Positions 1 through 8,820 of a stretch of DNA of 64,000 nucleotides are shown here, piece by piece. This DNA is from Micromonospora sp. Llam0 (GTDB lineage: Bacteria; Actinomycetota; Actinomycetes; Mycobacteriales; Micromonosporaceae), in NCBI RefSeq assembly GCF_003751085.1, contig NZ_RJJY01000001.1, positions 3,596,001-3,660,000 on the forward strand, written 5' to 3'. The notes below the pieces were generated by a model. It was not told the DNA's origin. It ran no database searches and saw only the letters and a program-made list of their open reading frames with translations. The stretch's first letter is position 1; each line of letters begins with the position of its first letter. Made by a program: the position numbers and the translations under genes.

Positions 1-292
1 GCCCTCTGGTCAACCAGCCGATCCAGCCGACGACCGCCACGGTGACGAGCGGGAATATCCAGGTGTAGTCGGATCCGAGGCTGAACGCCGCACCGCTGTT
101 ACGGATCAGCGTCAGGTAGAGGGCACCGCCCAGCAGGCGGACCGGTTCCCGGTCGGTGAGGGCGCTGATCGCCCACTGCTTCGTGCCGAGGTCGACGAGC
201 AGTGCCGCCGCCGCGACCAGGGCGAAGGTCCACAGCGCAGGTCGGCCGGCCCCCGTCACCGGCGGGCCGGTGACGGGTCTGCCATCGCCCAC
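1..292 (-). CDS. lspA: Signal peptidase II, N-terminal part (truncated by window)
   Basis: This is the N-terminal part of lipoprotein signal peptidase II, the membrane aspartyl protease that cleaves prolipoproteins before the lipobox Cys. The reverse strand reads through a hydrophobic first helix followed by DLGTKQWA, and then RNSGAAFSLG. The second motif is the conserved N-x-G-A-A-F block; the second catalytic Asp lies beyond the window. The start is uncertain. A GTG at 292 is used here, but no good ribosome binding site precedes it. The frame stays open upstream to a stop near 413, and a GTG at 259 is also possible. The gene lies downstream of the DksA/TraR gene on the same strand, an arrangement common in actinomycetes. 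Family identification is firm; the exact N-terminus is not. Confidence 0.85.
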   Translation of the reverse strand, partial: MGDGRPVTGPPVTGAGRPALWTFALVAAAALLVDLGTKQWAISALTDREPVRLLGGALYLTLIRNSGAAFSLGSDYTWIFPLVTVAVVGWIGWLTRG

Positions 293-417
293 TTCAGGTG
301 CTGGCGGGGCGTCGCCACCGGCGTTGGGAACGTCCGGGCGCGGATCGCCGTCGGCGGACAGACGCCTCTCCCTTCTCAGTGGAGCGGCTCGCCCGCGTCG
401 GGCCCGTCACCGCTCGG

Positions 418-837
418 CTAGCGCCGCTCCTCGATCTGCTTGCAGGACACGCATAGGGTGGCCGAGGGGAAGGCGGCGAGCCGCTCGACCGGGATGTCCG
501 TGCCGCACCGCTCACACCAGCCGTAGTTGCCCTCGGCCAGCCGCTCCAGCGCCCGCTCCACCTGGTTGATGCGGTCCAGGATGCTCTTGGCGAGGGAGAT
601 CTCCTGCTCCCGCTCGAACGTCTTGGTACCGGTGTCGGCCTGGTCGTCGCCGGCCGAGTCGGTCAGCCGTTCCCGCTGCAGCTCGGTGATCTCGCTCAAC
701 GTCTGATCATACTCGGCTCGCAACTCGTCCCGACGGGCCTGCAGGGCAATCTGGATCTTGGTGGTCTCGGCCGCGCTGCGCGGTGCCCGGGCCGCTCGCC
801 CGCGGGCGGCGGTCTTCGTGTCGGCTGGCTTCGCCAT
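418..837 (-). CDS. DksA/TraR-type zinc finger protein
   Basis: A 139-aa protein with a basic N-terminus, a long charged helical segment (QARRDELRAEYDQTLSEI onward) and a C-terminal four-cysteine zinc finger (CERC, then CVSC 17 residues later). This is the architecture of the DksA/TraR family. Family members bind the RNA polymerase secondary channel, but many actinobacterial copies are uncharacterised, so a role in transcription is inferred. The ATG at 837 is chosen because a strong GAGGGAG site precedes it by about 5 nt. A longer version from an ATG at 984 would add 49 residues and would sit about 55 nt from the putative promoter at 1046-1074, so it cannot be excluded. It lies immediately upstream of lspA. 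Confidence 0.82.
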   Translation of the reverse strand: MAKPADTKTAARGRAARAPRSAAETTKIQIALQARRDELRAEYDQTLSEITELQRERLTDSAGDDQADTGTKTFEREQEISLAKSILDRINQVERALERLAEGNYGWCERCGTDIPVERLAAFPSATLCVSCKQIEERR

Positions 838-1045
838 CGTCGCTCCCTCGGCCGCGTCACCCGCGGCGATCGGCAGTGCCTGTACGGGATCCTCCGGCGT
901 CGGCAGGCCGGACGGTGCGCGGCGCGGCGCCGTGGACGGGGTCACCCGACCCGTCCGGCGCCTCGCTTCCGTCAGCTCGGCCATGCTGCCCCCAAAGCAC
1001 AAAACGGGCGTACAACGGGTCCGTTGCACACTCCGGAGATTCGCA

Positions 1046-1074
1046 AGGATACGGAACGTGAAGACATCCGACAA
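1046..1074 (-). promoter_or_regulatory. Putative promoter of the DksA/TraR gene
   Basis: On the minus strand a TTGTCG (1069-1074) and a TATCCT (1046-1051) are separated by 17 bp, a reasonable primary-sigma promoter. Predicted transcription would start near 1039. This would give a leader of about 55 nt if the gene begins at 984, or about 200 nt if it begins at 837. The rest of 838-1236 shows no gene I can support. Confidence 0.45.
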
Positions 1075-1236
1075 CAATGGCACAGCTTTCGTCCGGTGAT
1101 GCACCGATTTGACTGGCAAGATCGAGCAGAAGGGGGACAGCGGCGCGGCGCGGGCCGACATATCACCCAAGAAGGACAGTCGCCGCGTCTCGTCGAGGAA
1201 CGCGCGACGTGGTCGAGGTGTCGGCGGTCGGCCGCT

Positions 1237-1596
1237 TCACCCGTCCCGCAGCCGCCGCAGCCGGGCGTCCAACACCTCGGCCTCGTCGGTGGTCACGGTG
1301 TCCACCCTGAACAGCTTGTCCCGACTGGCGGCACCGGCCCGTAGCGTGACCCGCCGGGTCGGCACCTCGAGCGCCGCGGCGAGCGCATGCCGGGCCGCCT
1401 CCGTCGCACGGCCGTCCACCGCCGGGGCGGTGACCGCGATGATCAGCGCGGGCCCCAGCGAGCCTGGGTGACAACCGCCGACCCGGGCGCGGGACGCACC
1501 GGGCTTGACCCGGACGGCGACCACCAGGTCGATCTCCGGACGCCCGCCGGCACCGGTGGCCGGCCGGGCGGGCCGGCGGCTGCTCCGACGGGACAA
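1237..1596 (-). CDS. DUF167 / YggU family protein
   Basis: A small protein of the DUF167 (YggU) family, whose function is unknown. The core VAVRVKPGASR, followed by LIIAVTAPAVDGRA and the end of the fold with RAGAASRDKLFRV, is the family signature (V-x-P-x-A-x-x and the S-R-x-K stretch). The family is usually 75-110 residues. The start here is a TTG at 1596, 17 nt after the stop of the upstream gene and preceded by AGGCGG; a GTG at 1524 would give a 95-residue protein with only the conserved domain. In many bacteria this family sits next to yggT and yggS near ftsZ, as it does here. The family assignment is good; the start is uncertain. Confidence 0.75.
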   Translation of the reverse strand: MSRRSSRRPARPATGAGGRPEIDLVVAVRVKPGASRARVGGCHPGSLGPALIIAVTAPAVDGRATEAARHALAAALEVPTRRVTLRAGAASRDKLFRVDTVTTDEAEVLDARLRRLRDG

Positions 1597-1612
1597 GAAA
1601 GACGCCGCCTGT

Positions 1613-2185
1613 TCAGACGCGGCCGGACTCGGCCAGCAGGGTCCGGTTCGGCTGGCAGAGCCCGCACGGGGTGAATCCGAGTTCCAGGGCCTCGCGCACC
1701 GGCAGCGGCTCACCGTCCCTGGCCACCAGATGCAGGCAACTCGCCCGGTGGTAGCGGGGCCGTCCGTCGACCACGATCACGTCGGCATCGAGCCCGGCGA
1801 GCCGGGCGTGATCGGTCTCACCCGTCTCCTCGACCGCCGGCTCGTCGGGCGGGTCGTCGTCGGCCGGGCCGCCGCCGAGCTGGTCGTCGGCCGGGCCGGT
1901 CGGCTGCCGGCCGACCGGCGCGGCGGATGACCGCTGACCGGCCCGCTGGTCCGGATCGGGGTCCACGCCGAACTCCGGACGGGAAACCGGCTCCGGGTCG
2001 AACGGGCCGGAGCGCACGTCCCCTGCTCGGGCCGCAGCGGCCTGCCGGGCACCGACCACGAGAGCCACCGCCGCGAGCAGACTGGCGACGATCGAGCCGA
2101 CCAGCAGCAGGCTGGACCCGCTCGCCAGGCCGAGCACGAGCAGCGTGACGGCGACGAGGATGAGCACCAGACTTGCCACTATCAC
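1613..2185 (-). CDS. Membrane protein with C-terminal Cys-containing domain
   Basis: A 190-aa protein starting at a GTG preceded by GGGGGTGA. Two adjacent hydrophobic segments (about residues 2-20 and 25-46) form a helical hairpin. A long acidic, proline- and aspartate-rich linker (about 55-125) follows. The last 60 residues form a small conserved domain beginning VIVVDGRPRYHR, with Cys at ASCLHL and TPCGLCQP. The CxxC plus the preceding Cys/His suggests metal or redox chemistry, but no function is established. The gene lies between divIVA and the DUF167 gene in the same orientation and probably belongs to the division-cluster operon. It is recognisable as a conserved actinobacterial protein only by this layout. 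Confidence 0.7.
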   Translation of the reverse strand: MIVASLVLILVAVTLLVLGLASGSSLLLVGSIVASLLAAVALVVGARQAAAARAGDVRSGPFDPEPVSRPEFGVDPDPDQRAGQRSSAAPVGRQPTGPADDQLGGGPADDDPPDEPAVEETGETDHARLAGLDADVIVVDGRPRYHRASCLHLVARDGEPLPVREALELGFTPCGLCQPNRTLLAESGRV

Positions 2186-2237
2186 GGCTCACCCCCGCCG
2201 CATCGTTGCTGACGTACCCCCCGCGAGAGGCTCGGCC

Positions 2238-3044
2238 TCAGCGGCCGGCCTCCAGCGCACCGGACCGGCCACCGCCGTAGGAGCTGGCCAGGCCGGCGGT
2301 CGCCAGACCACCACCGCCCGAAGCGGAGCGGCCGCCCTCGACCCGCCCCATCTCGGCCTCGAGGCCCTGCCCGCGACCGTCCAGGTCGCGCAGCTGGCTC
2401 TCCAGGTACGCCTTGAGCCGGGTGCGGTACTCCCGCTCGAACTGCTTGAGCTCCTCGATGTGCTTCTGCAGCGCGGTGCGCTTGGCGTCCAGGCCACCCA
2501 TCGCCTCCTGGTGGCGCTGCCGCGCGTCCCGCTCCAGCGCGTCGGCCTTGGCCCGCGCCTCGCGGGTGACCTCCTCGGCCTTGGTGCGGGCGTCGGTGAG
2601 CAGCTTGTCCGCCTCCCGGCGGGCGTCGGAGACGTGGTCGTCCGCCGTCCGCTGGGCCATCATCAGCACCCGCAGCGCCTGCTGCTCGCCGTCGCCGCCG
2701 GCACCGACGACCGGGCCACCGGCCGACCTGACCTGCTCCAGCTCGGCCTGCATGGCACGGGCGGCCTGCTCGGCGGCGGCCTTGTCCCGCTGTACGCGGT
2801 CGAGCTGGGCCTTCATGTCGTTGAGCTCCGCCGCGAGACGCGGGTCGGCGCCCGGGCCCGCCGGCCCGCCCCGACCTCCGCGCTCAACCTGGGCGCGCAG
2901 CTCGTTGTTCTCCTCGATCAGACGGGCGAGCTCACGCTCGACCTCGTCCAGGAAGGCGTCGACCTCCTCCTCGTCGTACCCCCGCTTGCCGATCGGAGGC
3001 TTTTTGAAGGCGACGTTGTGGACGTCGGCCGGGGTTAGCGGCAT
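2238..3044 (-). CDS. divIVA: DivIVA/Wag31 polar growth scaffold
   Basis: This is the DivIVA-family coiled-coil protein (Wag31 in mycobacteria) that marks cell poles and directs apical cell wall synthesis in actinobacteria. The N-terminal membrane-binding DivIVA domain ([20 protein letters not shown] and the following [13 protein letters not shown]) is intact. A first coiled coil, a glycine-rich linker near residues 55-67, a long second coiled coil (about 70-235) and a Gly/Ser-rich tail follow. The length (268 aa) is typical. It lies at the distal end of the division cluster after sepF and yggT, the canonical actinobacterial order. DivIVA is normally phosphorylated and essential in relatives, but that is family knowledge and not visible here. 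Confidence 0.96.
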   Translation of the reverse strand: MPLTPADVHNVAFKKPPIGKRGYDEEEVDAFLDEVERELARLIEENNELRAQVERGGRGGPAGPGADPRLAAELNDMKAQLDRVQRDKAAAEQAARAMQAELEQVRSAGGPVVGAGGDGEQQALRVLMMAQRTADDHVSDARREADKLLTDARTKAEEVTREARAKADALERDARQRHQEAMGGLDAKRTALQKHIEELKQFEREYRTRLKAYLESQLRDLDGRGQGLEAEMGRVEGGRSASGGGGLATAGLASSYGGGRSGALEAGR

Positions 3045-3084
3045 CGAAACTCCTCGGGTCAGTTGCGGCCGCGTAGCGCGCCGG

Positions 3085-3390
3085 TCAGTTGGTTGCCCTG
3101 ATCAGCGGCTCCACCACGAACGTGATCAGCACGAACAGGATAACCAGGAGCACAAGGGAGGCCAGGTCGAAGCTCACGGTACCAATTCGCAGTGGTGGGA
3201 TCACCCGCCTCAACGCCTTAAGGGGGGGATCAGTGACGCTCCACACCGATTCCAATCCGGCTGCGGCACCCCGACCGGGTTGCCAGCGTCGACCGTACTG
3301 AAGCACCGCACTCAGGACAAACCTCGCCAACAGGGTGAGCAGAAAGACGTACAGCAGCAGATACAGGACTTGGAACAAGATCGACAACAC
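3085..3390 (-). CDS. YggT family membrane protein
   Basis: A YggT-family protein of about 101 aa with two hydrophobic segments: [20 protein letters not shown] near the start and [18 protein letters not shown] near the end. The conserved YggT stretch between them includes [16 protein letters not shown]. Its precise function is unknown. In actinobacteria and cyanobacteria it is encoded beside sepF and divIVA and has been linked to division or envelope growth. The GTG at 3390 is preferred because it removes the extension that would overlap sepF (an upstream GTG at 3438) and gives the usual family length. Confidence 0.85.
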   Translation of the reverse strand: MLSILFQVLYLLLYVFLLTLLARFVLSAVLQYGRRWQPGRGAAAGLESVWSVTDPPLKALRRVIPPLRIGTVSFDLASLVLLVILFVLITFVVEPLIRATN

Positions 3391-3415
3391 GGCAGGCGAG
3401 GTCCTCAGGTCAGGG

Positions 3416-4093
3416 CTAGCCCAGGCTGAAAAATCCACCCTCGGCTATCTTGGCCTTGTCCTCCGCGGTGACCTGGACGTTGGCCGGTGAGAGCAGAAAC
3501 ACCCGGTTGGTGACGCGTTCGATCGTACCGCGCAGACCGAACGCCAGACCGGCAGCGAAATCAACCAGACGGCGGGCGTCGGCCTCATCCATCTCGGTGA
3601 GGTTGATGATCACCGGCGTGCCGTCGCGGAAGTGTTCCCCGATCGTCCGGGCCTCCCGGTAGGTGGTCGGGTGCAGGGTGGTGATCTGGTACCGCTGCTC
3701 CTCCTCGGCGACGACCATCCGCTCCCGCACCACAGGCTGCGGTGCCAGAGCCAGATTGTCCCTGGTCGGATAGCTGGCCGACGCGGCCTCGGCACCGGCC
3801 CGGGTGATCGATCGCACACTGGCGCGCTCGCCCCGGTCGGGATCCGCCCCCCGGTGCTCCCGCTCGGCGGCCCGGGCCTGCAGCCGCTCCGACGGACGCA
3901 GCCGCTCCACCGGTGGCCGCGCACGTGGTGGCGGATCGTCCGGCTCCTCGTCGTCGGCGAATTCGTCAGCATACCTGTTGTCACGATATCGTGACTCTCG
4001 GTAGCCACCCTTGTCGTAGCCGTCGTCGTAGCCCTGGTCGTCGTCCTCCTCGACCAGGCCTAGCCAGACCCCCGCTTTGCGCAGTGCACCCAT
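3416..4093 (-). CDS. sepF: Cell division protein SepF
   Basis: SepF is the membrane-associated FtsZ-binding protein that tethers the Z-ring in actinobacteria, which lack FtsA. The N-terminus MGALRKAGVWLGLVEEDD is the amphipathic membrane anchor. It is followed by an acidic Tyr/Asp/Arg-rich linker (about residues 20-130) and the folded SepF core from about 140 (ITTLHPTTYREARTIGEHF to the VFLLSPANV block). The ATG at 4093 has a strong GGAGGGG site. The 225-aa length is normal for actinobacteria. It lies between yggS and yggT in the same orientation. Confidence 0.95.
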   Translation of the reverse strand: MGALRKAGVWLGLVEEDDDQGYDDGYDKGGYRESRYRDNRYADEFADDEEPDDPPPRARPPVERLRPSERLQARAAEREHRGADPDRGERASVRSITRAGAEAASASYPTRDNLALAPQPVVRERMVVAEEEQRYQITTLHPTTYREARTIGEHFRDGTPVIINLTEMDEADARRLVDFAAGLAFGLRGTIERVTNRVFLLSPANVQVTAEDKAKIAEGGFFSLG

Positions 4094-4279
4094 GCCGCGC
4101 CCCTCCGTCCGCCGTGCGGCACGCGCCCCCGCCGTGCCACTGTCGCGCGTGAACACTGCAGTGCCCACCGGTCCGAGCCGGCTCCCCGCCATGACCGGTG
4201 CGCGGTCACGGACGTCGACCCCCGACGACGGGGAGTCCGGCTCAAACAACACTGATGTAGTTTGGTATCCGCCGCCAGG

Positions 4280-5020
4280 CTACCGTAGCGTTGGGCGCTT
4301 TCCGAGCAACGCACTTCCGACACGGACATGTGTCGCTCCGGCGGCCACCGCCGCCTCCAGGTCGGCGCTCATCCCGGCCGAGACCATCCATGCCTCCGGC
4401 GCGGCAACTCTGAGCTGGGCAGACACCTCCGCCAGCCGGGCGAACGCCGGCTCCGGCGGCTGGTCGAGCGGAGCCACCGCCATCACCCCGGCGAGTCGCA
4501 GATCGGACTGGCCCAGGACACACTCGACCACCGGCCAGAAGCCGGTCACCGCATCCGCCGAGTCCGGCAGCGCGCCGCCGCGCCCCACCACGCCGTCCAG
4601 ACTGACCTGGACCAGCACGTCGAGCGGCCGACCGCGCCGACCGGCAGCGGCGGCCAGGGCCCGGGCCAGGGGCACCCGGTCGACCGAGTGCACCAGGTCC
4701 GCGTAGCCGACCACCGAGCGGCACTTGTTGCGCTGCAGCTGGCCGACGAAGTGCCAGCGCAGCCCTGGCCCACCGGACGGTCCGGAGGCCAGCTCGGCGG
4801 CCTTGGCCGCCGCCTCCTGGTCCCGGTTCTCGCCGACGTCGGTGACCCCGAGCTCGGCCAGCAGCCGCACGTCGGCGGCCGGATAGGTCTTGGTCACCGC
4901 GATCAGAGTGACGCTGTCCACCGGCCGACCCGCCGCCGCCGTGGCCGCGGCGAGCCGGGACCGTACGGCGGTCAGCCGGTCGGCCAGTTCCGCACGTCGC
5001 CGTTCGGTGTCGACGGTCAT
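4280..5020 (-). CDS. YggS-type PLP homeostasis protein
   Basis: A 246-aa pyridoxal-phosphate-binding protein of the YggS/YlmE/PROSC family with an alanine-racemase-like TIM barrel. The PLP lysine is in LIAVTKTYP (about residue 44). DVGENRDQE and [11 protein letters not shown] are the family blocks, and the C-terminal [11 protein letters not shown] binds phosphate. Family members buffer free PLP and influence amino acid pools; no enzymatic activity is established. Its start overlaps the ftsZ stop by 4 bp, so the two are translationally coupled. The pgeF/ylmD gene found between these two in many actinobacteria is absent. Confidence 0.93.
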   Translation of the reverse strand: MTVDTERRRAELADRLTAVRSRLAAATAAAGRPVDSVTLIAVTKTYPAADVRLLAELGVTDVGENRDQEAAAKAAELASGPSGGPGLRWHFVGQLQRNKCRSVVGYADLVHSVDRVPLARALAAAAGRRGRPLDVLVQVSLDGVVGRGGALPDSADAVTGFWPVVECVLGQSDLRLAGVMAVAPLDQPPEPAFARLAEVSAQLRVAAPEAWMVSAGMSADLEAAVAAGATHVRVGSALLGKRPTLR

Positions 5021-6135
5021 GAACCGTTTTTGAGGAAGTCCGGCACGTCGACGTCGTCGAAGAGCACCCGGCGGGTCTGCTGGGTCGGCGTCTGAGGCGC
5101 CGGGGCGACAGCCGGACCGGTAGGCGCGGCCGGCGAGACCGGTGCCGCCGGGACCTTACGCGGACCCTCGGCCGGCTTGTACGCGGGAGCGCCGCCGTCG
5201 AAGCCGGCGGCGATGACGGTGACCCGTACCTCGTCGCCCAGCGCGTCGTCGATGACCGCCCCGAAGATGATGTTGGCGTCGGCATGCGCGGCGTCGGTGA
5301 CCAGCTGCGCCGCGTCGTTGATCTCGAACAGGCCGAGATCGGATCCACCGGCGATGGAGAGCAGCACCCCCCGGGCACCGTCCATGCTCTGCTCCAGCAG
5401 TGGGCTGGAGATCGCCGCCTCGGCCGCCTCGACCGCCCGGTTCTCGCCCCGGGCGCTGCCGATCCCCATCAGCGCGCTGCCGGCCCCGCTCATCACGCTC
5501 TTGACGTCGGCGAAGTCCAGGTTGATCAGGCCGGGCGTGGTGATCAGGTCGGTGATGCCCTGGACACCGGAGAGCAGCACCTGGTCGGCCTGCCGGAAGG
5601 CGTCCATCATGCTGATCCCCCGGTCGCCGAGGGCCAGCAGCCGATCGTTCGGGATGACGATCAGCGTGTCGCACTGGTTGCGCAACTCCTCGATACCGGC
5701 CTCGGCCTGCACCTGGCGTCGCTTGCCTTCGAAGGAGAACGGCCGGGTGACCACGCCGATCGTCAGGGCGCCGAGTTTGCGGGCGATGTTGGCCACCACC
5801 GGCGCCCCGCCGGTGCCGGTGCCGCCGCCCTCACCGCAGGTGACGAAGACCATGTCGGCGCCCTTGAGCACCTCCTCGATCTCGTCGCGGTGGTCCTCGG
5901 CGGCGTTCTTGCCGACGTCCGGGTTCGCCCCGGCGCCGAGGCCCCTGGTCAGCTCCCGACCGACGTCGAGCTTGACGTCCGCGTCGCTCATCAGCAACGC
6001 CTGGGCGTCGGTGTTGATCGCGATGAACTCGACGCCCTTGAGGCCAACCTCGATCATCCGGTTGACGGCGTTGACTCCGCCTCCGCCGATGCCGACGACC
6101 TTGATGACCGCCAGGTAGTTGTGCGGAGGTGTCAT
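5017..6135 (-). CDS. ftsZ: Cell division GTPase FtsZ
   Basis: The tubulin-like GTPase that forms the Z-ring. The nucleotide-binding [13 protein letters not shown] is at residues 15-27, and the GTP signature GGGTGTGG is at residues 103-110. The T7-loop region ([20 protein letters not shown]) supplies the catalytic acidic residue. A proline/alanine-rich linker from about 320 leads to the conserved C-terminal peptide ([11 protein letters not shown]) that binds SepF and other partners. The 372-aa length is normal for actinobacteria. It is separated from ftsQ by 289 bp that contain its own promoter, so it can be expressed independently of the upstream mur genes. Confidence 0.98.
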   Translation of the reverse strand: MTPPHNYLAVIKVVGIGGGGVNAVNRMIEVGLKGVEFIAINTDAQALLMSDADVKLDVGRELTRGLGAGANPDVGKNAAEDHRDEIEEVLKGADMVFVTCGEGGGTGTGGAPVVANIARKLGALTIGVVTRPFSFEGKRRQVQAEAGIEELRNQCDTLIVIPNDRLLALGDRGISMMDAFRQADQVLLSGVQGITDLITTPGLINLDFADVKSVMSGAGSALMGIGSARGENRAVEAAEAAISSPLLEQSMDGARGVLLSIAGGSDLGLFEINDAAQLVTDAAHADANIIFGAVIDDALGDEVRVTVIAAGFDGGAPAYKPAEGPRKVPAAPVSPAAPTGPAVAPAPQTPTQQTRRVLFDDVDVPDFLKNGS

Positions 6136-6229
6136 CGGGGTGCCTTCCCTTCGAGAGTGGCGGGCGCCGGCCTGACCCGGCCCACTGGGACCACGGAGGA
6201 CAGACCCGTCGGTACACGAGAGCGGGACG

Positions 6230-6260
6230 AACCCTCACCCTCTACTAGAGGCTTAGGGTT
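6230..6260. promoter_or_regulatory. Nested palindrome over the ftsZ promoter
   Basis: A perfect two-part inverted repeat: AACCCT (6230-6235) pairs with AGGGTT (6255-6260), and CCTCTA (6239-6244) pairs with TAGAGG (6246-6251). The arms are separated by 3-nt non-complementary spacers around a single central base. The inner right half is the -10 hexamer of the ftsZ promoter read on the minus strand. The symmetry with unpaired 3-nt spacers is more like an operator for a dimeric regulator than an RNA hairpin. The binding factor is unknown. Confidence 0.55.
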
Positions 6261-6267
6261 ATGTCAA
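6239..6267 (-). promoter_or_regulatory. ftsZ promoter
   Basis: On the minus strand a perfect TTGACA (6262-6267) is followed after 17 bp by TAGAGG (6239-6244), about 100 bp before the ftsZ start codon. The -10 is weak but embedded in a palindrome (separate entry). A TTGACA-type promoter in the ftsQ-ftsZ gap fits the general actinobacterial pattern of dedicated ftsZ promoters. Confidence 0.6.
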
Positions 6268-6424
6268 CCACTGAACCTCTCCGGGCAACGTATGCGCACG
6301 TACCGCGTGATCCAAGGACCATGCTGGGCGTGTCGCCGGCCGCGCCGGGCCGAGCCAGTCTCGGCAGACCGTAATGTACCGTCTACACCGAGCCGTCCTG
6401 AAATCACCCAGACGACATGCCGGG

Positions 6425-7369
6425 TCAGCGGATGGTCACCACGTCCGGCGCGCTGACGTCGATCACGCTGCCGTCCTGGACCAGCAACGCGTCGGCGACC
6501 CGGGCCTTGACCGCGTTCTCCGTGGCGTCACCCCAGATCACCACCCGGTCGTCGGCGATCCGCAGCTCGATCCCGGCCGGGCCGCTGACCACGATCTCCG
6601 CCAGCACCTCGCGCAGTTGCGCGGTCAGCGAGTCGAGCACCGCGACCGCGTCACGGACCAGCGCCTGGTCGAACTCGGCCGTTTCCAGCCGGACGACCGC
6701 CAGGTCGTCCGGGCGCGCGGCCAGCGTCCGGAAGGCCACCCCGGCCCCGTCGACCACCACGAACGCGTCGCCCCGGGGCACCACGGCGGCCGGCACCCGC
6801 TCCACCACGGTGATCACTACCGTACCCGGCCAGTCCCGGCTCGCCACCGCCCGCTCCACCGCGGCCAGGCCGGAGACCCGGCCGGCCACCGCGGCCAGGT
6901 CCACCCGGGCCAGCGGGGTCCCCGGCGGAATCTGCGCGGCCTGCCGTACGTCCGATTCGGTCACCAGCGCCGCCCCCGCGACCCGGACCTGGTCCACGCC
7001 GAACACCGAGGTCGCCGAGACCACCCACCAGCCGACCGCAGCCAGGGCCGCCAGGCAACCGGCCACCGCCCAGGGCAGCGCGGCCCGCAACCGGCGGCGC
7101 CGGGCCCGGCGCATGAACCGCCGGACCGACGGCGGCACCGCCTCCCGGCTCGCCCGGACCAGCCGCCAGCGGCCCGTCGACCCGTCCGGGCCGCCCGGCT
7201 GGCGCCGGGTGTGCCCGGTGTCCGCTCCCGCCGGCCCGGACCGGGCGGCGGGCACCCCGGCCCGACCGGTCCGACCTGCCGGCCGGACATCGCCCACCCG
7301 ACCGGCGCCGGAGCGGCTGGAACCGGTGCGACCCGAGCCCGGCCGGGGCGAGCGACCAGGCGGGGTCAT
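6425..7369 (-). CDS. ftsQ: Division protein FtsQ
   Basis: A bitopic division protein that connects the FtsB/L complex and regulates septal peptidoglycan synthesis. It has a long basic, proline/glycine-rich cytoplasmic N-terminus (about residues 1-105) and one membrane helix (about 105-128, AVAGCLAALAAVGWWVVSAT). A POTRA domain (FGVDQVRVAGAALVTESDVRQAA) and the beta-rich FtsQ domain follow. The start overlaps the murC stop by 4 bp. The 314-aa length is typical for this group, and the cytoplasmic tail is longer than in proteobacteria. Confidence 0.93.
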   Translation of the reverse strand: MTPPGRSPRPGSGRTGSSRSGAGRVGDVRPAGRTGRAGVPAARSGPAGADTGHTRRQPGGPDGSTGRWRLVRASREAVPPSVRRFMRRARRRRLRAALPWAVAGCLAALAAVGWWVVSATSVFGVDQVRVAGAALVTESDVRQAAQIPPGTPLARVDLAAVAGRVSGLAAVERAVASRDWPGTVVITVVERVPAAVVPRGDAFVVVDGAGVAFRTLAARPDDLAVVRLETAEFDQALVRDAVAVLDSLTAQLREVLAEIVVSGPAGIELRIADDRVVIWGDATENAVKARVADALLVQDGSVIDVSAPDVVTIR

Positions 7370-8799
7370 CCTGCGTCAGCCGCCGGATCGGCGAGTGCGG
7401 ACAGCAGTTCGTCGCCCAACATCGAAATCGGCGGAGCGCCCATCGTGACCACCAGGTCACCCGGCCGGCAGCGGCGGACCACCTCCGAGGGGACATCCTC
7501 CCAGGACGGTATGAACACCTTGCGGTCGTCCGGCAATGGGACGTCCGCTGTCAGCGCCACCCCGCCCTCGCCCGGCTCCCGCAGCTCACCCGGCCCGAAC
7601 ACCTCCATCACGATCACCTCGTCGGCGATCGCCAGGGCGGCGGCCAGCTCGGCCTGCAAGTCCCGGGTCCGGTAGACCCGGTAGGGCTGGAACACCACCA
7701 CCAGCCGGCCGGCTCCGGCGACCTCCCGCATGGTGTGCAGCGCCGCAGTCATCGACGTCGGGTGGTAGGCGTACTCGTCATAGACGGTGACGCCGCCGGC
7801 CGAGCCCTTGCGTTCGAACCGGCGCCGGACCCCGGGGAACGCGCCCAGCGCGGCGACCGCGTCACTCAACGGCAGCCCGAGGCGCAGCGCGGTCAGCACC
7901 GCGGCGGCGCTGTTGAGCCCGAGATGCCGGCCGGGTACCGGCAGGGCGATCTCGCCGAGCGGCGCGCCGTCCAGGGTGGCCAGGTAGCGGACCCCGGCCG
8001 CGGACGACGTGATCTCGGACAGCCGCAGATCGGCGTCGGCGGACTCGCCGTAGGTGTGGACGGTCCGGCCCTCGTCGCGCAGCGCCTCGGTCAACTGCCG
8101 GGTCCCGGGGTTGTCCGCGCAGGTCACCACGAACCCGTCCGGATCGGTCAGCCCGGCGAACTCGGCGAAACCCGCGGCGAGCCCGGCCAGGTCACCGTAC
8201 GTGTTCAGGTGGTCCGCGTCGATGTTGGTGATGATCGACACGAACGGGCGGTAGAGCAGGAACGAACGGTCACTCTCGTCGGCCTCGACGACGAAGTACT
8301 CGCCCGTACCGTGGTGGGCGTTCGAACCCACCTCGGAGATCTCGCCACCAATGACGAACGACGGGTCCTCGCCGGCCCGCTGCAGGGTCAGGGTCACCAT
8401 CGAGGTGGTCGTGGTCTTGCCGTGGGTACCGGCGACCGCGATGGTCCGCCGACCGGTCATCGCCGCCGCGAGGGCCTCCGACCGGTGCAGCACCCGCAGC
8501 CCGCGCCGACGGGCCGCCGCCAGCTCCACGTGGTCGGCCGGGATGGCGGTGGAGTAGACCACCGTGTCCGCCCCGTCGAGGTTGGCCTCCTCGTGGCTCA
8601 TGTGGATGGTGCCGCCGAGCGCCCGCAGCACCGCCAGCGCCGGCCAGTCCCGCAACTCGCTGCCGGTCACCGGGATCCCCCGGGTCAGCAGCAGGCGGGC
8701 CAGGCCGCTCATCCCGACCCCGCCGATACCGATCAGATGTACGGTCCCCAACTCCTCGGCGGCGAGCGTGCCGGTGGGGGCGAACTCGGTGATGTTCAC
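7366..8799 (-). CDS. murC: UDP-N-acetylmuramate--amino acid ligase MurC
   Basis: The ATP-dependent ligase that adds the first stem-peptide residue to UDP-MurNAc. The N-terminal Rossmann glycine motif HLIGIGGVGMSGLA (about residues 21-34), the Mur ligase P-loop AGTHGKTTTT (about 122-131) and the central HHGTGEYFVVEADESDRSF block are all present. The 477-aa length is normal. Family knowledge says MurC usually uses L-Ala. Micromonospora-type walls can carry Gly at position 1, so substrate choice cannot be read from sequence here. It is co-oriented with murG and overlaps ftsQ. Confidence 0.96.
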   Translation of the reverse strand: MNITEFAPTGTLAAEELGTVHLIGIGGVGMSGLARLLLTRGIPVTGSELRDWPALAVLRALGGTIHMSHEEANLDGADTVVYSTAIPADHVELAAARRRGLRVLHRSEALAAAMTGRRTIAVAGTHGKTTTTSMVTLTLQRAGEDPSFVIGGEISEVGSNAHHGTGEYFVVEADESDRSFLLYRPFVSIITNIDADHLNTYGDLAGLAAGFAEFAGLTDPDGFVVTCADNPGTRQLTEALRDEGRTVHTYGESADADLRLSEITSSAAGVRYLATLDGAPLGEIALPVPGRHLGLNSAAAVLTALRLGLPLSDAVAALGAFPGVRRRFERKGSAGGVTVYDEYAYHPTSMTAALHTMREVAGAGRLVVVFQPYRVYRTRDLQAELAAALAIADEVIVMEVFGPGELREPGEGGVALTADVPLPDDRKVFIPSWEDVPSEVVRRCRPGDLVVTMGAPPISMLGDELLSALADPAADAG

Positions 8800-8820
8800 G
8801 TGGTCACCTTCCCGTGCGGG

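Noticed and set aside
1024..1344. Plus-strand ORF between the DksA gene and DUF167
   Set aside because: No ribosome binding site, no conserved features, and it overlaps the DUF167 gene.
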